From Sodalis ligni (lineage in GTDB: Bacteria > Pseudomonadota > Gammaproteobacteria > Enterobacterales > Enterobacteriaceae), in assembly GCF_016865525.2 (NCBI RefSeq), contig NZ_CP075169.1, forward strand, positions 1-64,000: 64,000 bases of DNA, given 5' to 3'. Shown here piece after piece: positions 20,643-30,707 of the stretch; positions within the stretch are counted from its first letter, which is position 1, and each line of letters opens with the position of its first letter. A program made the position numbers and the translations under genes. The notes under the pieces were generated by a model, which was not told the DNA's origin, did not search any database, and saw nothing but the letters and a program-made list of their open reading frames with translations.

Positions 20643-21074
20643 TCAGTCTTCACGCCATTGCAGCGTCAATATGCGATGACCGGTTTCAACGCTGAAAGCG
20701 CTGCCGATTTCCCGAAAGCCCTGCCGGTAATAAAAGGCGCGCGCCGGGCGGTTCAATCGGTATACTTCCAATGACAGCACCGGATAATGCTGTTTGGCCT
20801 TTTCCATCAGCGCGCTGCCGATACCCTGGCGATAATAAGCCGGGGATACAAAGATCGCGCCGATGAATTGATCCATCAGCACGCTGATAAAACCGGTAAG
20901 TCTGCCGCCGCGTTCATCCACCCAGCTTACGGATTGCGGCAGATACTCATCCCGCACCAAGGGCAGGCTCTCCACCCAATAATCGCTGTGGATAAAGGGA
21001 TGCGCCCGGGTAGTGCTCTCCAGCCAGAGGTCCAGCAGGGGCGGCATGTCCGCGGATTGAAAGGGCCGGATCAT
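20643..21074 (-). CDS. yiaC: GNAT acetyltransferase YiaC
   Basis: A 143-residue N-acetyltransferase. Escherichia YiaC is reported to acetylate protein lysines. Conserved pieces are LWLESTTRAHPFI near the start, the acetyl-CoA binding motif SPAYYRQGIGSALMEKAK, and the C-terminal LEVYRLNRPARAFYYRQGFR. It begins at ATG 21074 and reads away from glyQ. yiaC also belongs to the glyQS-ghrB-eptB neighbourhood in Escherichia. Confidence 0.85.
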   Translation of the reverse strand: MIRPFQSADMPPLLDLWLESTTRAHPFIHSDYWVESLPLVRDEYLPQSVSWVDERGGRLTGFISVLMDQFIGAIFVSPAYYRQGIGSALMEKAKQHYPVLSLEVYRLNRPARAFYYRQGFREIGSAFSVETGHRILTLQWRED

Positions 21075-21332
21075 CCTGCCGCCTGCCGGTAAAAGGCCGC
21101 GCCGGGGCCGTTAAAAGCCGTTTTGGACGGGCCGGGCCGGCTCTCGATAACCTTTGCCACTTTTCAACCTCCTCCCCGTCGTGGAATAGATTTCGACACA
21201 GACAATAATAAGCGGTATCTAATGCGGCCATGAGATTGACACTTGTTACCGCATTCGGGCTGTATATCTTACCGCCAGAGGGTATACTGGCGCATTCTTA
21301 ATAAATCCACTTTTATCGCGTGCGAATTCAAC

Positions 21333-22247
21333 ATGCAAAAGTTTGATCCCAAGACCTTTCAGGGCCTGATCCTGACATTGCAGGATTACTGGGCGCGCCA
21401 GGGCTGTACCATTGTCCAACCGCTGGATATGGAAGTCGGCGCGGGTACTTCCCACCCCATGACCTGCCTGCGGGCGCTGGGTCCAGAGCCCATCGCCGCC
21501 GCTTACGTCCAGCCCTCCCGCCGTCCCACCGACGGCCGGTACGGTGAAAATCCGAACCGTTTACAGCACTATTACCAATTTCAGGTCATCATCAAGCCCT
21601 CGCCGGATAATATCCAGGAGCTGTATCTCGGTTCGCTGAAAGAGGTCGGGCTGGATCCCACCATCAACGATATTCGCTTCGTCGAAGACAACTGGGAGAA
21701 TCCGACGCTGGGCGCCTGGGGTCTTGGCTGGGAAGTGTGGCTCAACGGCATGGAAGTCACCCAGTTCACCTACTTTCAGCAGGTGGGCGGGCTGGAGTGC
21801 CGTCCGGTAACCGGTGAAATCACCTACGGCCTGGAGCGCCTTGCCATGTATCTGCAAGGGGTGGACAGCGTTTACGATCTGACCTGGAGCAATGGCCCGC
21901 TGGGCAAGACGACCTATGGCGACGTATTCCATCAAAACGAAGTGGAACAGTCCACCTACAACTTTGAATACGCCGATGTCGATTTTCTGTTCGTCTGCTT
22001 TGATCAATACGAAAAAGAAGCGCAGAAGCTGCTGGCCCTGGATCAGCCGCTGCCGCTGCCGGCCTATGAACGCATTTTGAAGGCGGCGCACAGCTTTAAC
22101 CTGCTGGATGCCCGCAAGGCCATATCGGTTACCGAACGCCAGCGTTATATCCTGCGCATCCGCACGCTGACCAAAGCCGTCGCCGAAGCGTATTACGCTT
22201 CCCGTGAAGCGCTGGGTTTCCCGATGTGTAAAAAGAACGAGAAATAA
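21333..22247 (+). CDS. glyQ: Glycyl-tRNA synthetase alpha subunit
   Basis: GlyQ is the class II catalytic subunit of the alpha2-beta2 glycyl-tRNA synthetase. The start [20 protein letters not shown] at 21333 gives 304 residues, the family length; longer in-frame starts upstream lack support. The class II motif region includes [20 protein letters not shown], and [20 protein letters not shown] is conserved. glyS follows after 9 bases, so the two are cotranscribed. Confidence 0.97.
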   Translation: MQKFDPKTFQGLILTLQDYWARQGCTIVQPLDMEVGAGTSHPMTCLRALGPEPIAAAYVQPSRRPTDGRYGENPNRLQHYYQFQVIIKPSPDNIQELYLGSLKEVGLDPTINDIRFVEDNWENPTLGAWGLGWEVWLNGMEVTQFTYFQQVGGLECRPVTGEITYGLERLAMYLQGVDSVYDLTWSNGPLGKTTYGDVFHQNEVEQSTYNFEYADVDFLFVCFDQYEKEAQKLLALDQPLPLPAYERILKAAHSFNLLDARKAISVTERQRYILRIRTLTKAVAEAYYASREALGFPMCKKNEK

Positions 22248-22256
22248 GAGGCAGCC

Positions 22257-24326
22257 ATGACGCAACATACTTTTTTGGCGGAAATCGGCACGGAAGAGCT
22301 GCCGCCGAAGGCGCTTCGCCAGCTGGCGCAGTCTTTTGCCACTTTGTTTACCGCCGAGCTTGACGGCGCCAACCTGCCCCACGGCGAGGTTAAATGGTTC
22401 GCCTCCCCCCGCCGCCTGGCGCTCAAGGTAAGCGACCTGGGCGCCGCCCAGGCAGACAGCGAAATTGAAAAGCGCGGTCCCGCCGTTTCCCAGGCATTCG
22501 ACGCCGCGGGCAATGCCACCAAGGCGGCCGAGGGCTGGGCGCGCGGCTGCGGCATTACCGTTGAACAGGCCGAACGCCAGAAAACCGATAAAGGGGAGTG
22601 GCTGCTCTACCGGGCGTCCGTTAAAGGCAAACCCGCGCAAGAACTGCTGCTGGGCATGGTGACCGCCGCCCTTGGCAAACTGCCTATTCCCCGCATGATG
22701 CGCTGGGGCGACAGCGATACGCAGTTTATCCGTCCGGTGCATACCGTCACGCTATTGCTGGACAGCGAACTGATCGCGGGGCGCGTGCTGGGCATTGAGT
22801 CAGGGCGCACCGTGCGTGGACACCGCTTTATGGGTGAAGCCGAATTCACTATCGATAACGCCGATCAATACCCCGCCTTACTGCTGGAACGCGGCAAGGT
22901 GATAGCCGACTACGAAGAACGTAAAGCGATTATCAAACGGGACGCACAAGCGGCCGCCGCGCGCATCGGCGGCAAAGCCGATTTGACCGACAGTCTGCTG
23001 GAAGAGGTGACTTCTCTGGTGGAATGGCCGGTGGTGCTGACGGCGAAATTTGAAGAAAAATTCCTTGCGGTGCCCCCCGAGGCGCTGGTCTACACCATGA
23101 AAGGGGATCAGAAATATTTCCCGGTGTATGACGCGCAGGAAAAGCTGCTGCCGAATTTTATTTTTGTCTCCAATATCGAATCCATCGATCCCCGGCAGGT
23201 GATTTCCGGCAATGAGAAAGTGGTGCGGCCGCGTCTGGCTGATGCGGAATTTTTCTACAACACCGACCTGAAAATCCGGCTGCAAGACCGGCTGCCCCGT
23301 CTGGATACGGTATTGTTCCAGCAGCAGCTCGGCACCCTGCGCGATAAAAGCGACCGTATCGAATCCCTTTCCGGCTGGGTTGCCGGAAAGATTGGCGCGG
23401 ATGCGGAACACGCCGCCCGCGCCGGCCTGCTGTCCAAATGCGACCTGGTAACCAATATGGTGGTTGAGTTCACCGATACCCAGGGCGTGATGGGCATGCA
23501 CTATGCCCGCCACGACGGCGAGCCGGAAGACGTGGCGCTGGCGCTGAAAGAGCAGTACCAGCCGCGTTTTTCCGGCGATGCCCTGCCCTCCACGCCGGTC
23601 TCCTGCGCGGTGGCCATCGCGGAGAAGATGGATACCCTGGCCGGTATTTTCGGCATCGGCCAGCATCCCAAAGGCGATAAGGACCCCTTCGCCCTGCGCC
23701 GCGCGGCGCTGGGAGTATTGCGTATCATTGTCGAAAAGCGCCTGCCCCTGGACTTGACGGCCCTGGCGGAGGAAGCGGCTCGCCAGTATGGTGAAAAGCT
23801 CACTAATCCCCGCGTAGTAGACGATGTGGTGGACTTTATGCTCGGCCGCTTCCGCGCCTGGTATCAGGAAGAGGGCCATAGCGTCGATACCATCCTGGCG
23901 GTGCTGGCCCGCCGGCCCACCCGCCCGGCGGATTTCGACGCCCGCGTACGTGGGGTAAGCTATTTCCGCACCCTGGACGCGGCGGCATCCCTGGCGGCCG
24001 CCAATAAACGCGTGTCTAACATCCTGGCCAAAGCCACCGACACTCTGAACGACGACGTGCGGGCCGCGGTGCTGAAAGACGCGGCGGAAATCCAGCTGGC
24101 AGCGCACCTCCAGGTGCTGCGCGATAAGCTTGAGCCGCTGTTTGCCGAGGGCCGTTACCAGGAAGCGCTGGTGGAGCTGGCCGCCCTGCGGGAGCCGGTA
24201 GACGCCTTTTTCGATAAGGTGATGGTCATGGATGAAAATGCCGAGGTGCGGGTCAATCGTCTTACGCTGCTCGACCAGCTGCAAAAGCTGTTTTTGCGGG
24301 TGGCGGATATCTCGCTGCTGCAATAG
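22257..24326 (+). CDS. glyS: Glycyl-tRNA synthetase beta subunit
   Basis: GlyS is the tRNA-binding beta subunit of glycyl-tRNA synthetase, with 689 residues as in Escherichia. It starts [20 protein letters not shown] and contains the HD-like region [20 protein letters not shown] and the C-terminal anticodon-binding DALR-type domain ([20 protein letters not shown]). The ribosome binding site GAGGCAGCC lies in the glyQ-glyS gap. A long antisense frame covers the gene and is a GC-driven shadow. Confidence 0.97.
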   Translation: MTQHTFLAEIGTEELPPKALRQLAQSFATLFTAELDGANLPHGEVKWFASPRRLALKVSDLGAAQADSEIEKRGPAVSQAFDAAGNATKAAEGWARGCGITVEQAERQKTDKGEWLLYRASVKGKPAQELLLGMVTAALGKLPIPRMMRWGDSDTQFIRPVHTVTLLLDSELIAGRVLGIESGRTVRGHRFMGEAEFTIDNADQYPALLLERGKVIADYEERKAIIKRDAQAAAARIGGKADLTDSLLEEVTSLVEWPVVLTAKFEEKFLAVPPEALVYTMKGDQKYFPVYDAQEKLLPNFIFVSNIESIDPRQVISGNEKVVRPRLADAEFFYNTDLKIRLQDRLPRLDTVLFQQQLGTLRDKSDRIESLSGWVAGKIGADAEHAARAGLLSKCDLVTNMVVEFTDTQGVMGMHYARHDGEPEDVALALKEQYQPRFSGDALPSTPVSCAVAIAEKMDTLAGIFGIGQHPKGDKDPFALRRAALGVLRIIVEKRLPLDLTALAEEAARQYGEKLTNPRVVDDVVDFMLGRFRAWYQEEGHSVDTILAVLARRPTRPADFDARVRGVSYFRTLDAAASLAAANKRVSNILAKATDTLNDDVRAAVLKDAAEIQLAAHLQVLRDKLEPLFAEGRYQEALVELAALREPVDAFFDKVMVMDENAEVRVNRLTLLDQLQKLFLRVADISLLQ

Positions 24327-24333
24327 TGCCTGG

Positions 24334-24360
24334 ACGCGCCCGGCGGTTTGCCGGGCGCGT
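24334..24360 (+). terminator. Hairpin after glyS
   Basis: A perfect eleven-base-pair stem (ACGCGCCCGGC / GCCGGGCGCGT) with loop GGTTT starts eight bases after the glyS stop. No T-run follows, so it may protect the 3' end or depend on other factors rather than terminate alone. Confidence 0.55.
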
Positions 24361-24891
24361 ACCTGACCATCATGCCTCATGACAAGATAGGCCTAAAAAT
24401 AATCTATTTAGTTAAGGGTGACTATTTTGCCAAGATTAAAGCATTGGCTATAAATAATGATGTTGATTCTTTATCTATTCGAATAGTCAAACTGAAAATA
24501 ATGAATTAATTGACGATTAATCATTGTAAGTCATTGTTTTATTGAGTATTAGTTGTCAACGGTATAACTTATTTACTGCAATATTATGAAAATTAAGGCT
24601 TGATGCTGATGAGGGAAATCATTGAGAGATAATACCTCCCTGAATATGCTGAACGGCCTTGAGTCTATCAATCAAGTCTGCATAGTCAATCAACAAAAAG
24701 TATGAAATATCACTCTTCATTATCCTAATAGCCGGTGCTATCCAATAGATGTTTTGCCTAATAGGTAATACTAAAGGACAGTTTTAGCGTATTTATTCCG
24801 CTAAAAGTGGGCTATCCTTATGCTGCTATGAGGATGCGGCGATTCGCAAACCAGAGTAAACCAGTGAAATATTTTACAGGAGTATTCGGTC
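24361..24891. other. AT-rich gap between glyS and yiaF
   Basis: No gene is seen in these 530 bases. The one clear element is an inverted repeat, TTTTAGCG (24782-24789) and CGCTAAAA (24799-24806), about 90 bases before yiaF, which could be an operator. In Escherichia cspA and hokA lie near this position; neither is recognisable here. Confidence 0.5.
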
Positions 24892-25611
24892 ATGATGTTA
24901 AGGGATAGACTGGCGCAGCTGCGCTATGCGCTGATGATTCCAGTATTGATGCTGCTGGCGGTGCAGATCACCGCCTGCGGCGATAAAGAGCCCGATCAAC
25001 GTAAGGCATTCATTCAGTTTCTACAGACCACCGTGCTGCCGGGCGGTGAGCGCCTGCCCACCCTTAGCGACGATCAAAAAAAGCAGTTCGGGCCTTATAC
25101 CAATGATTATCAGGTGCTATTGACCTTTACCCAGCAATATACCCAGTCGGTGAATACCAGCCTGCTGCCGGTATTGGATCTTATTAGCCAGATCAGGGTT
25201 CCGCAGGATTATCTCACCCGCCGCCAGGATGTGCAGCAATCCGCCGCCGCCCTCAACGCATTGGCGCCGCAAATCGCGCAGCTGAAAAAACAGGCCGATG
25301 ATGCTCGCGCGGGCCTTAAGCAGCCGGCTGATTTGAAAACGGTTTATGATCAGGCCTACGCCAAATTGGTGACGCAGCCGGTGCAAAAAGTGGCGCCGGT
25401 GATTGCCGCGGCGTCCACACTGTCGTCCACGCTGGTGCAGGTAGGTGATTTCCTCAATACGCAGGGTAATCAGGTGACCTTTGGCGCCAATGCGGTGTCA
25501 TTTCCCAACCGGTTGCCGGCGACGCAGTATAATGAACTGATGAAGGGCCTGGAAAGTCAGTACCAACAGCTGGTGCAGGCCCAAAACAATGGCGGCGCCA
25601 CCTTGCCCTGA
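24892..25611 (+). CDS. yiaF: YiaF family lipoprotein (DUF3053)
   Basis: A 239-residue protein with a lipoprotein signal peptide (hydrophobic LMIPVLMLLAVQ, lipobox ITAC) and the family core GDKEPDQRKAFIQFLQTTVL, ERLPTLSDDQKKQFGPYTNDY and IRVPQDYLTRR. It is mainly helical and probably anchored in the inner or outer membrane facing the periplasm. The function of the family is unknown. AGGAG precedes the first of two adjacent ATGs by nine bases. Confidence 0.88.
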   Translation: MMLRDRLAQLRYALMIPVLMLLAVQITACGDKEPDQRKAFIQFLQTTVLPGGERLPTLSDDQKKQFGPYTNDYQVLLTFTQQYTQSVNTSLLPVLDLISQIRVPQDYLTRRQDVQQSAAALNALAPQIAQLKKQADDARAGLKQPADLKTVYDQAYAKLVTQPVQKVAPVIAAASTLSSTLVQVGDFLNTQGNQVTFGANAVSFPNRLPATQYNELMKGLESQYQQLVQAQNNGGATLP

Positions 25612-25829
25612 GGCATAAGCGCCGGCTGGGTTTTGGCCGGCACGGCCGCAGGTCCATAATATTGCTTTCCCTATCGGCATTACTTGCCCGGCAGATATTC
25701 TCGTCGCCGGGCGAGACGTTTACCGGTAAGTTTCTTACAAAACCTTGTTTTCTTTTGCCAAGGCTGTCGCAAATTTACGCATATCAACGCCGCTATACCT
25801 GTTAACAAAATTTTTACTCACAAATAAAT

Positions 25830-26006
25830 TGTGACTCAACTCACATTTATCAAACAAACTCTCCCCATAAAATAGTGATATGTATCACATTACTGTCCTT
25901 GTTAGCTTACTAAAAGTTAAATTGTGATTTATTTACAATGCTTATTTGTGATGTAAATCACTAATATAGGGTGCTTTAGGGGGGGTATCCAGTGATATTC
26001 CTCACA
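25830..26006 (+). promoter_or_regulatory. Five CRP-binding sites upstream of mtlA
   Basis: Five matches to TGTGA-N6-TCACA are visible: 25830-25845 (TGTGACTCAACTCACA, perfect), 25874-25889 (AGTGATATGTATCACA), 25923-25938 (TGTGATTTATTTACAA, weak), 25947-25962 (TGTGATGTAAATCACT) and 25991-26006 (AGTGATATTCCTCACA). The Escherichia mtl promoter is also described with five CRP sites, so the arrangement is conserved. It implies strong catabolite control of mannitol use. Confidence 0.85.
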
Positions 26007-26148
26007 CTTTAGTCCCGGTAGTACGCTTAACTAACTGAGCGTGGTAGAGTCGCGCTGCTTATAGAACTACTGACAGTTTGTGCAACACTGTCGCAACAAT
26101 ATTCACGCGCCCTTATTGTCTGGCGCGTATCAATAGGGGTGAGTTTTT

Positions 26149-28083
26149 ATGTCTTCATCGGATATCAAGGTCAAAGTACAAAATTTTGGCCGTTTCCTCA
26201 GCAATATGGTCATGCCGAATATCGCAGCCTTTATTGCCTGGGGGATTATTACCGCACTGTTTATACCCACCGGGTGGACTCCAAACGCCACATTGGCCAA
26301 GCTGGTAGGCCCGATGATCACCTATCTGCTGCCGCTGTTAATCGGTTATACCGGTGGACGGCTGGCGGGCGGCGAACGTGGCGGCGTAGTGGGTGCCATT
26401 ACCACCATGGGTGTGATTGCCGGCGCCGATATGCCCATGTTCCTGGGCTCCATGATTGCCGGTCCTTTGGGCGGCTGGGCCATCAAGCGCTTTGACCGCG
26501 CGGTGGACGGCAAAATCAAGAGCGGCTTCGAGATGTTGGTTAACAACTTCTCAGCCGGTATCATCGGCATGATATTGGCCATCCTGGCATTCCTGCTGAT
26601 CGGGCCGTTCGTTGAAATCATTTCCCATTTTCTGTCCGCCGGCGTAAACCTGATGGTTCGCCACGATTTGCTGCCGTTGGCATCCATCTTTGTGGAACCG
26701 GGCAAGATCCTGTTTTTGAATAACGCCATCAATCACGGTATCTTCTCACCGTTGGGTATTCAGCAGGCTACCGCTACCGGCAAATCCATATTCTTCCTGA
26801 TTGAAGCCAATCCCGGTCCGGGCATGGGCGTTTTGACCGCCTATATGATATTCGGGCGCGGAACCGCTAAGCAATCAGCCGGCGGTGCAGCCATCATCCA
26901 TTTCCTGGGTGGTATCCACGAAATCTACTTCCCTTACGTACTGATGAACCCGCGCCTGCTGCTGGCGGTAATCCTTGGCGGTATGACCGGCGTATTCACC
27001 CTGGGCCTGCTGCACGGCGGCCTGGTGTCTCCGGCATCCCCGGGTTCCATCCTGGCGGTACTGGCCATGACGCCGAGAGGGTCGTACTTTGCCAACATCT
27101 CCGCGGTAGTCGCCGCCTTTGCCGTCTCCTTTGTTATTTCGTGTATTCTGCTCAAGAGCACCAAAGCGAAAGAAGGGGATGACCTGGATGAAGCGACCCG
27201 TCGCGTGAAAGACATGAAAGCCCAGTCCAAAGGCATGGCCGCTCCGGTTACCGCCGGCGCCACCGGCGACCTGAGCTCGGTACGTAAAATCATCGTTGCC
27301 TGCGATGCCGGTATGGGTTCCAGCGCCATGGGCGCCGGTGTTCTACGTAAGAAGGTGAATGAGGCCGGGCTGAAAAATATCAGCGTGACCAATGCCGCCA
27401 TCAACGACCTGCCAGAAGATGTGGATCTGGTGATTACCCACCGTGACCTGACCGAGCGCGCTATGCGTCATGCTCCGCAGGCCCAGCATATTTCGCTGAC
27501 CAACTTCCTCGACAGCGGCCTGTATACCGATCTGACGGCCCGTTTGGTGGCAGTGCAAAAGACCGATGCGAAGCAGCAAAAAGTCCTGTCGACCCTGGAT
27601 GACAGCTTTGAGGGCAGCGAACAGAATCTGTTCCGTCTTACCGAAGCCAATATCTTCCTGGGACAGCATGCCGATCAGAAAGAGCAGGCCATCCGCTTCG
27701 CCGGTGAACAACTGGTGAAAGGCGGCTATGTCCAACCCGAGTATGTGGATGCCATGCTGGAACGTGAAAAGCTGACCTCTACCTACCTGGGTGAATCCAT
27801 TGCCGTTCCCCATGGTACTATCGAAGCCAAAGATAAGGTGTTACGCACCGGCGTCGTATTCTGCCAATATCCGGACGGTGTCCGGTTCGGTGACGAAGAA
27901 GACGATATCGCCCGCCTGGTCATCGGTATCGCGGCCAGAAACAATGAACATATCCAGGTCATCACCAGCCTGACCAACGCCCTGGATGATGAAACCGTGA
28001 TTGCGCGGTTAAGCACCACCACCAGCGTCGCTGAAGTGCTGGAGTTGCTGAAAGGCCAGAATCCGGTCAGAAGCGCGTCGTAA
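26149..28083 (+). CDS. mtlA: PTS mannitol-specific EIICBA component
   Basis: MtlA imports mannitol and phosphorylates it to mannitol 1-phosphate. The 644-residue protein has the IIC membrane domain (about 1-340, with NAINHGIFSPLGIQQ and GGIHEIYFPYVLMNPR), the IIB domain with phosphocysteine in VACDAGMGSSAMGAGVLRKK near 385, and the IIA domain with the phospho-histidine in GESIAVPHGTIEAKD near 555. It starts MSSSDIKVKVQNFGRFLSNM. It heads mtlA-mtlD-mtlR. Confidence 0.97.
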   Translation: MSSSDIKVKVQNFGRFLSNMVMPNIAAFIAWGIITALFIPTGWTPNATLAKLVGPMITYLLPLLIGYTGGRLAGGERGGVVGAITTMGVIAGADMPMFLGSMIAGPLGGWAIKRFDRAVDGKIKSGFEMLVNNFSAGIIGMILAILAFLLIGPFVEIISHFLSAGVNLMVRHDLLPLASIFVEPGKILFLNNAINHGIFSPLGIQQATATGKSIFFLIEANPGPGMGVLTAYMIFGRGTAKQSAGGAAIIHFLGGIHEIYFPYVLMNPRLLLAVILGGMTGVFTLGLLHGGLVSPASPGSILAVLAMTPRGSYFANISAVVAAFAVSFVISCILLKSTKAKEGDDLDEATRRVKDMKAQSKGMAAPVTAGATGDLSSVRKIIVACDAGMGSSAMGAGVLRKKVNEAGLKNISVTNAAINDLPEDVDLVITHRDLTERAMRHAPQAQHISLTNFLDSGLYTDLTARLVAVQKTDAKQQKVLSTLDDSFEGSEQNLFRLTEANIFLGQHADQKEQAIRFAGEQLVKGGYVQPEYVDAMLEREKLTSTYLGESIAVPHGTIEAKDKVLRTGVVFCQYPDGVRFGDEEDDIARLVIGIAARNNEHIQVITSLTNALDDETVIARLSTTTSVAEVLELLKGQNPVRSAS

Positions 28084-28109
28084 CGGATGGAACCGGTTGT
28101 ATTTGAGAG

Positions 28110-28131
28110 GGGGCCGTCACGGCCCCTTTTT
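28110..28131 (+). terminator. Terminator-like hairpin between mtlA and mtlD
   Basis: A perfect seven-base-pair stem (GGGGCCG / CGGCCCC) with loop TCA is followed by TTTTT, all within the 74-base mtlA-mtlD gap. It has the full form of an intrinsic terminator inside the operon and could lower mtlD expression or stabilise the mtlA message. Confidence 0.75.
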
Positions 28132-28157
28132 AGCTAAGAGAATCCAAGGTTAATTCT

Positions 28158-29306
28158 ATGAAAGCATTACATTTCGGAGCAGGTAATATCGGTCGTGGAT
28201 TCATCGGCAAGCTATTGGCCGATGCCGGGATTGAAGTGGTATTTGCGGACGTTAATCAGGTTGTGCTGGATGCGTTGAACGCGCGTCACGAATATGAAGT
28301 CCATGTCGTGGGTGAACAGTCTCGGGTCGAGATAGTGCGTAATGTCAGCGCCGTCCACAGCGGCAGCCCCGATGTAACGGCGTTAATCGCTACCGTGGAT
28401 TTGGTGACCACTGCCATCGGCCCGCAGATTCTTGAGCGTATTGCCGCAGGCGTCGCCAAAGGGCTGATACAGCGCCATGACGCGGGTAACGCCCGTCCGC
28501 TGAATATCATCGCCTGTGAAAACATGGTGCGCGGCACCAGCCAATTGAAGCAGCATGTGCTGAACGCCCTGCCGGAGCAGTACCATGACTGGGTCGGTCA
28601 GAACGTGGGTTTCGTTGATTCGGCGGTGGATCGCATCGTCCCGCCGGCCCAGGCCGGCAGCCAGGATCCGCTGGCGGTCACGGTTGAAACCTTCAGTGAA
28701 TGGATTGTGGATAAGACCCAGTTCAAGGGCGAGCCGCCGGCCATTGCCGGTATGGAACTGACCGATAATCTGATGGCGTTTGTGGAACGCAAACTCTTCA
28801 CATTAAATACCGGCCATGCCATTACCGCGTATCTGGGACAGCTGGCGGGACATAAAACCATTCGCGACGCCATTCTCGATCCGGCGATCCGCCAGGTGGT
28901 GAAGGGGGCGATGGAAGAAAGCGGCGCGGTGCTGATTAACCGCTACGGTTTCGATCCGGAAAAACATGCCGCTTACATCAATAAAATCCTGCAGCGTTTT
29001 GAAAATCCCTATCTGCACGACGATGTGGAACGCGTCGGCCGCCAGCCGCTGCGTAAGCTCAGTGCCGGCGATCGGTTAATCAAACCGTTGCGCGGCACGC
29101 TGGAGTACGGCCTACGTCACGACAACCTGATGAAAGGTATCGCCGCTGCGATGCATTACCATAGCGAGCAGGATCCCCAGGCGCAGGAATGGGCGGCATT
29201 ACTGGAAAAATCTGGGCCGGAGGCTGCTTTGGCGCAGGTTTCCGGTCTTGAAAAAGACAGTGAGGTGGTTGAGCAGGTGGTGACTATTTATAACGCCATG
29301 CAATGA
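28158..29306 (+). CDS. mtlD: Mannitol-1-phosphate 5-dehydrogenase
   Basis: MtlD oxidises mannitol 1-phosphate to fructose 6-phosphate with NAD+. The 382 residues equal the family length. The start [20 protein letters not shown] contains the dinucleotide-binding motif, and the catalytic-site region is [22 protein letters not shown]. It lies between mtlA and mtlR and shares the CRP-controlled promoter unless the hairpin at 28110 stops transcription. Confidence 0.97.
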   Translation: MKALHFGAGNIGRGFIGKLLADAGIEVVFADVNQVVLDALNARHEYEVHVVGEQSRVEIVRNVSAVHSGSPDVTALIATVDLVTTAIGPQILERIAAGVAKGLIQRHDAGNARPLNIIACENMVRGTSQLKQHVLNALPEQYHDWVGQNVGFVDSAVDRIVPPAQAGSQDPLAVTVETFSEWIVDKTQFKGEPPAIAGMELTDNLMAFVERKLFTLNTGHAITAYLGQLAGHKTIRDAILDPAIRQVVKGAMEESGAVLINRYGFDPEKHAAYINKILQRFENPYLHDDVERVGRQPLRKLSAGDRLIKPLRGTLEYGLRHDNLMKGIAAAMHYHSEQDPQAQEWAALLEKSGPEAALAQVSGLEKDSEVVEQVVTIYNAMQ

Positions 29307-29316
29307 TGATCGAGAC

Positions 29317-29348
29317 CCGGGGGTAAGGCCTGCCTCGTCCCCGGATTT
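29317..29348 (+). terminator. Hairpin between mtlD and mtlR
   Basis: CCGGGG (29317 on) and CCCCGG (29339-29344) form a stem with a loop of about 15 bases, followed by ATTTTA. It is a second terminator-like structure inside the mtl operon, weaker than the one at 28110. Confidence 0.45.
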
Positions 29349-29364
29349 TACATGGTGTTAGGTG

Positions 29365-29913
29365 ATGACGGAAAATACGCAACTGCATGAAAATCAGGTT
29401 CTGGAACAGCTGAACGCCGGTACGACGGTGAGGGATCTGATGGAAGCGGCGGTGACTTTATTGGCTGAAGCGGTCAATATTCTGGTGCTTCAAATATTTC
29501 GCAAGGATGATTACGCGGTGAAGTATGCCGTGGAACCGCTATTGGTTGGAGCCGGGCCGCTGGGAGAACTGCCGGTGCGTTTGAAATTGGTTTATGCCCT
29601 GGGGGTTATCAGCCGGCAGGAATATGAAGATGCTGAGCTGCTGCTGGCTTTGCATGAGGCCTTGCAGGACGATCCCAAAGAGTACCGTTTTACCGATGAT
29701 GAAATTCTCGGTCCGTTCAGCGAACTGCATTGCGTTACGGCGTTTCCGCCATTGCCGGATTTTTCCCGTGTGCCGGGGGACGATGCGCTGGTAAGAATGC
29801 AGCAGCAGCGCTATCAGCAGATTGTGCGCTCCACCATGGTGTTGTCCACCACCGAATATCTCGTGCGCATCAGCGCGAAAAAGGCCTTCACGGATAAACT
29901 GCTGTTAAAATAA
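29365..29913 (+). CDS. mtlR: Mannitol operon repressor MtlR
   Basis: MtlR represses the mtl operon in Escherichia although it has no classic DNA-binding motif. The protein of 182 residues shows the family core EAVNILVLQIFRKDDYAVKY, EPLLVGAGPLGELPVRLKL and ADNA-like C-terminal RSTMVLS. A GTG directly before the ATG is an alternative start. The N-terminus is about 12 residues shorter than in Escherichia. Confidence 0.92.
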   Translation: MTENTQLHENQVLEQLNAGTTVRDLMEAAVTLLAEAVNILVLQIFRKDDYAVKYAVEPLLVGAGPLGELPVRLKLVYALGVISRQEYEDAELLLALHEALQDDPKEYRFTDDEILGPFSELHCVTAFPPLPDFSRVPGDDALVRMQQQRYQQIVRSTMVLSTTEYLVRISAKKAFTDKLLLK

Positions 29914-29937
29914 AAACCATCCCGCGGGATGGTTTTC
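29914..29937. terminator. Bidirectional terminator between mtlR and sodA
   Basis: AAAACCATCCCG and CGGGATGGTTTT form a perfect twelve-base-pair palindrome directly after the mtlR stop and before the stop of the convergent sodA. The A-run and T-run make it usable from both strands. Confidence 0.85.
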
Positions 29938-29960
29938 ATTAATCAGCCGATAAAGCGGCG

Positions 29961-30581
29961 TTATTTGGCTTCAGAGAAGCGCTTGGCCGCTTCGTCCCAG
30001 TTCACCACGTTCCAGAACGCTTTGATATAATCAGGACGGCGGTTCTGGTATTTCAGGTAATAAGCGTGTTCCCATACATCCAGGCCGATAATCGGATAGC
30101 CTGATGCGCCGGAAATCGCTTCGCCCATCAGCGGGCTGTCCTGATTGGCGGTTGAGACCACCGCCAGCTTATCGCCTTTTTTCACCAGCCAGGCCCAGCC
30201 GGAGCCGAAGCGGGTGGCGGCGGCTTTCTCAAAGGTTTCCTTGAAAGCGTCCACGGAACCGAAATCGCGTTCGATGGCGGTTTTCAATTCACCCTGAAGC
30301 TGGGTGCCCAATTTCAGGCCTTTCCAGAACAGGCTGTGATTGTAATGGCCGCCGCCGTTGTTGCGCAGCGGGGTTTTTTTGTCCGCCGGCAGCTGATCCA
30401 GTTTTGTGATCAGTTCGTCTACGGGCAGGTTGGCAAATTCGGGCAGGCTTTCGAGCGCGGCATTGGCATTATTGACATAGGTCTGATGATGCTTGGTATG
30501 GTGGATTTCCATCGTTTGTTTGTCAAAATGCGGTTCTAAGGCGTCGTAAGCGTACGGCAAGGATGGCAGTGTATAGCTCAT
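29961..30581 (-). CDS. sodA: Superoxide dismutase [Mn]
   Basis: SodA converts superoxide to hydrogen peroxide and oxygen in the cytosol. The start [19 protein letters not shown] at 30581 follows GGAG and gives 206 residues, the family length. Metal ligands are in HHTKHHQTY (His), HYNHSLFW (His), and [14 protein letters not shown] (Asp, His). The Gly-Gly and Mn-type motif [13 protein letters not shown] supports manganese as the metal. Converges with mtlR. Confidence 0.97.
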   Translation of the reverse strand: MSYTLPSLPYAYDALEPHFDKQTMEIHHTKHHQTYVNNANAALESLPEFANLPVDELITKLDQLPADKKTPLRNNGGGHYNHSLFWKGLKLGTQLQGELKTAIERDFGSVDAFKETFEKAAATRFGSGWAWLVKKGDKLAVVSTANQDSPLMGEAISGASGYPIIGLDVWEHAYYLKYQNRRPDYIKAFWNVVNWDEAAKRFSEAK

Positions 30582-30707
30582 AGTTATCTTCTCCATTTTT
30601 TGTGGTGCGGCACCCGGAATAAATGTTAGTGCCGCGTAAGCAATCCGATCATTATAGTTAATTAAACGTTTATGAAAACGTTTATCAGTCCCTTTTAAAG
30701 AACATGT

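Noticed and set aside
21561..22742. 393-codon ORF on the minus strand
   Set aside because: It spans the glyQ-glyS junction in antisense; both sense genes are certain.
22878..24380. 500-codon ORF on the minus strand
   Set aside because: It is antisense to glyS and has shadow-type composition.
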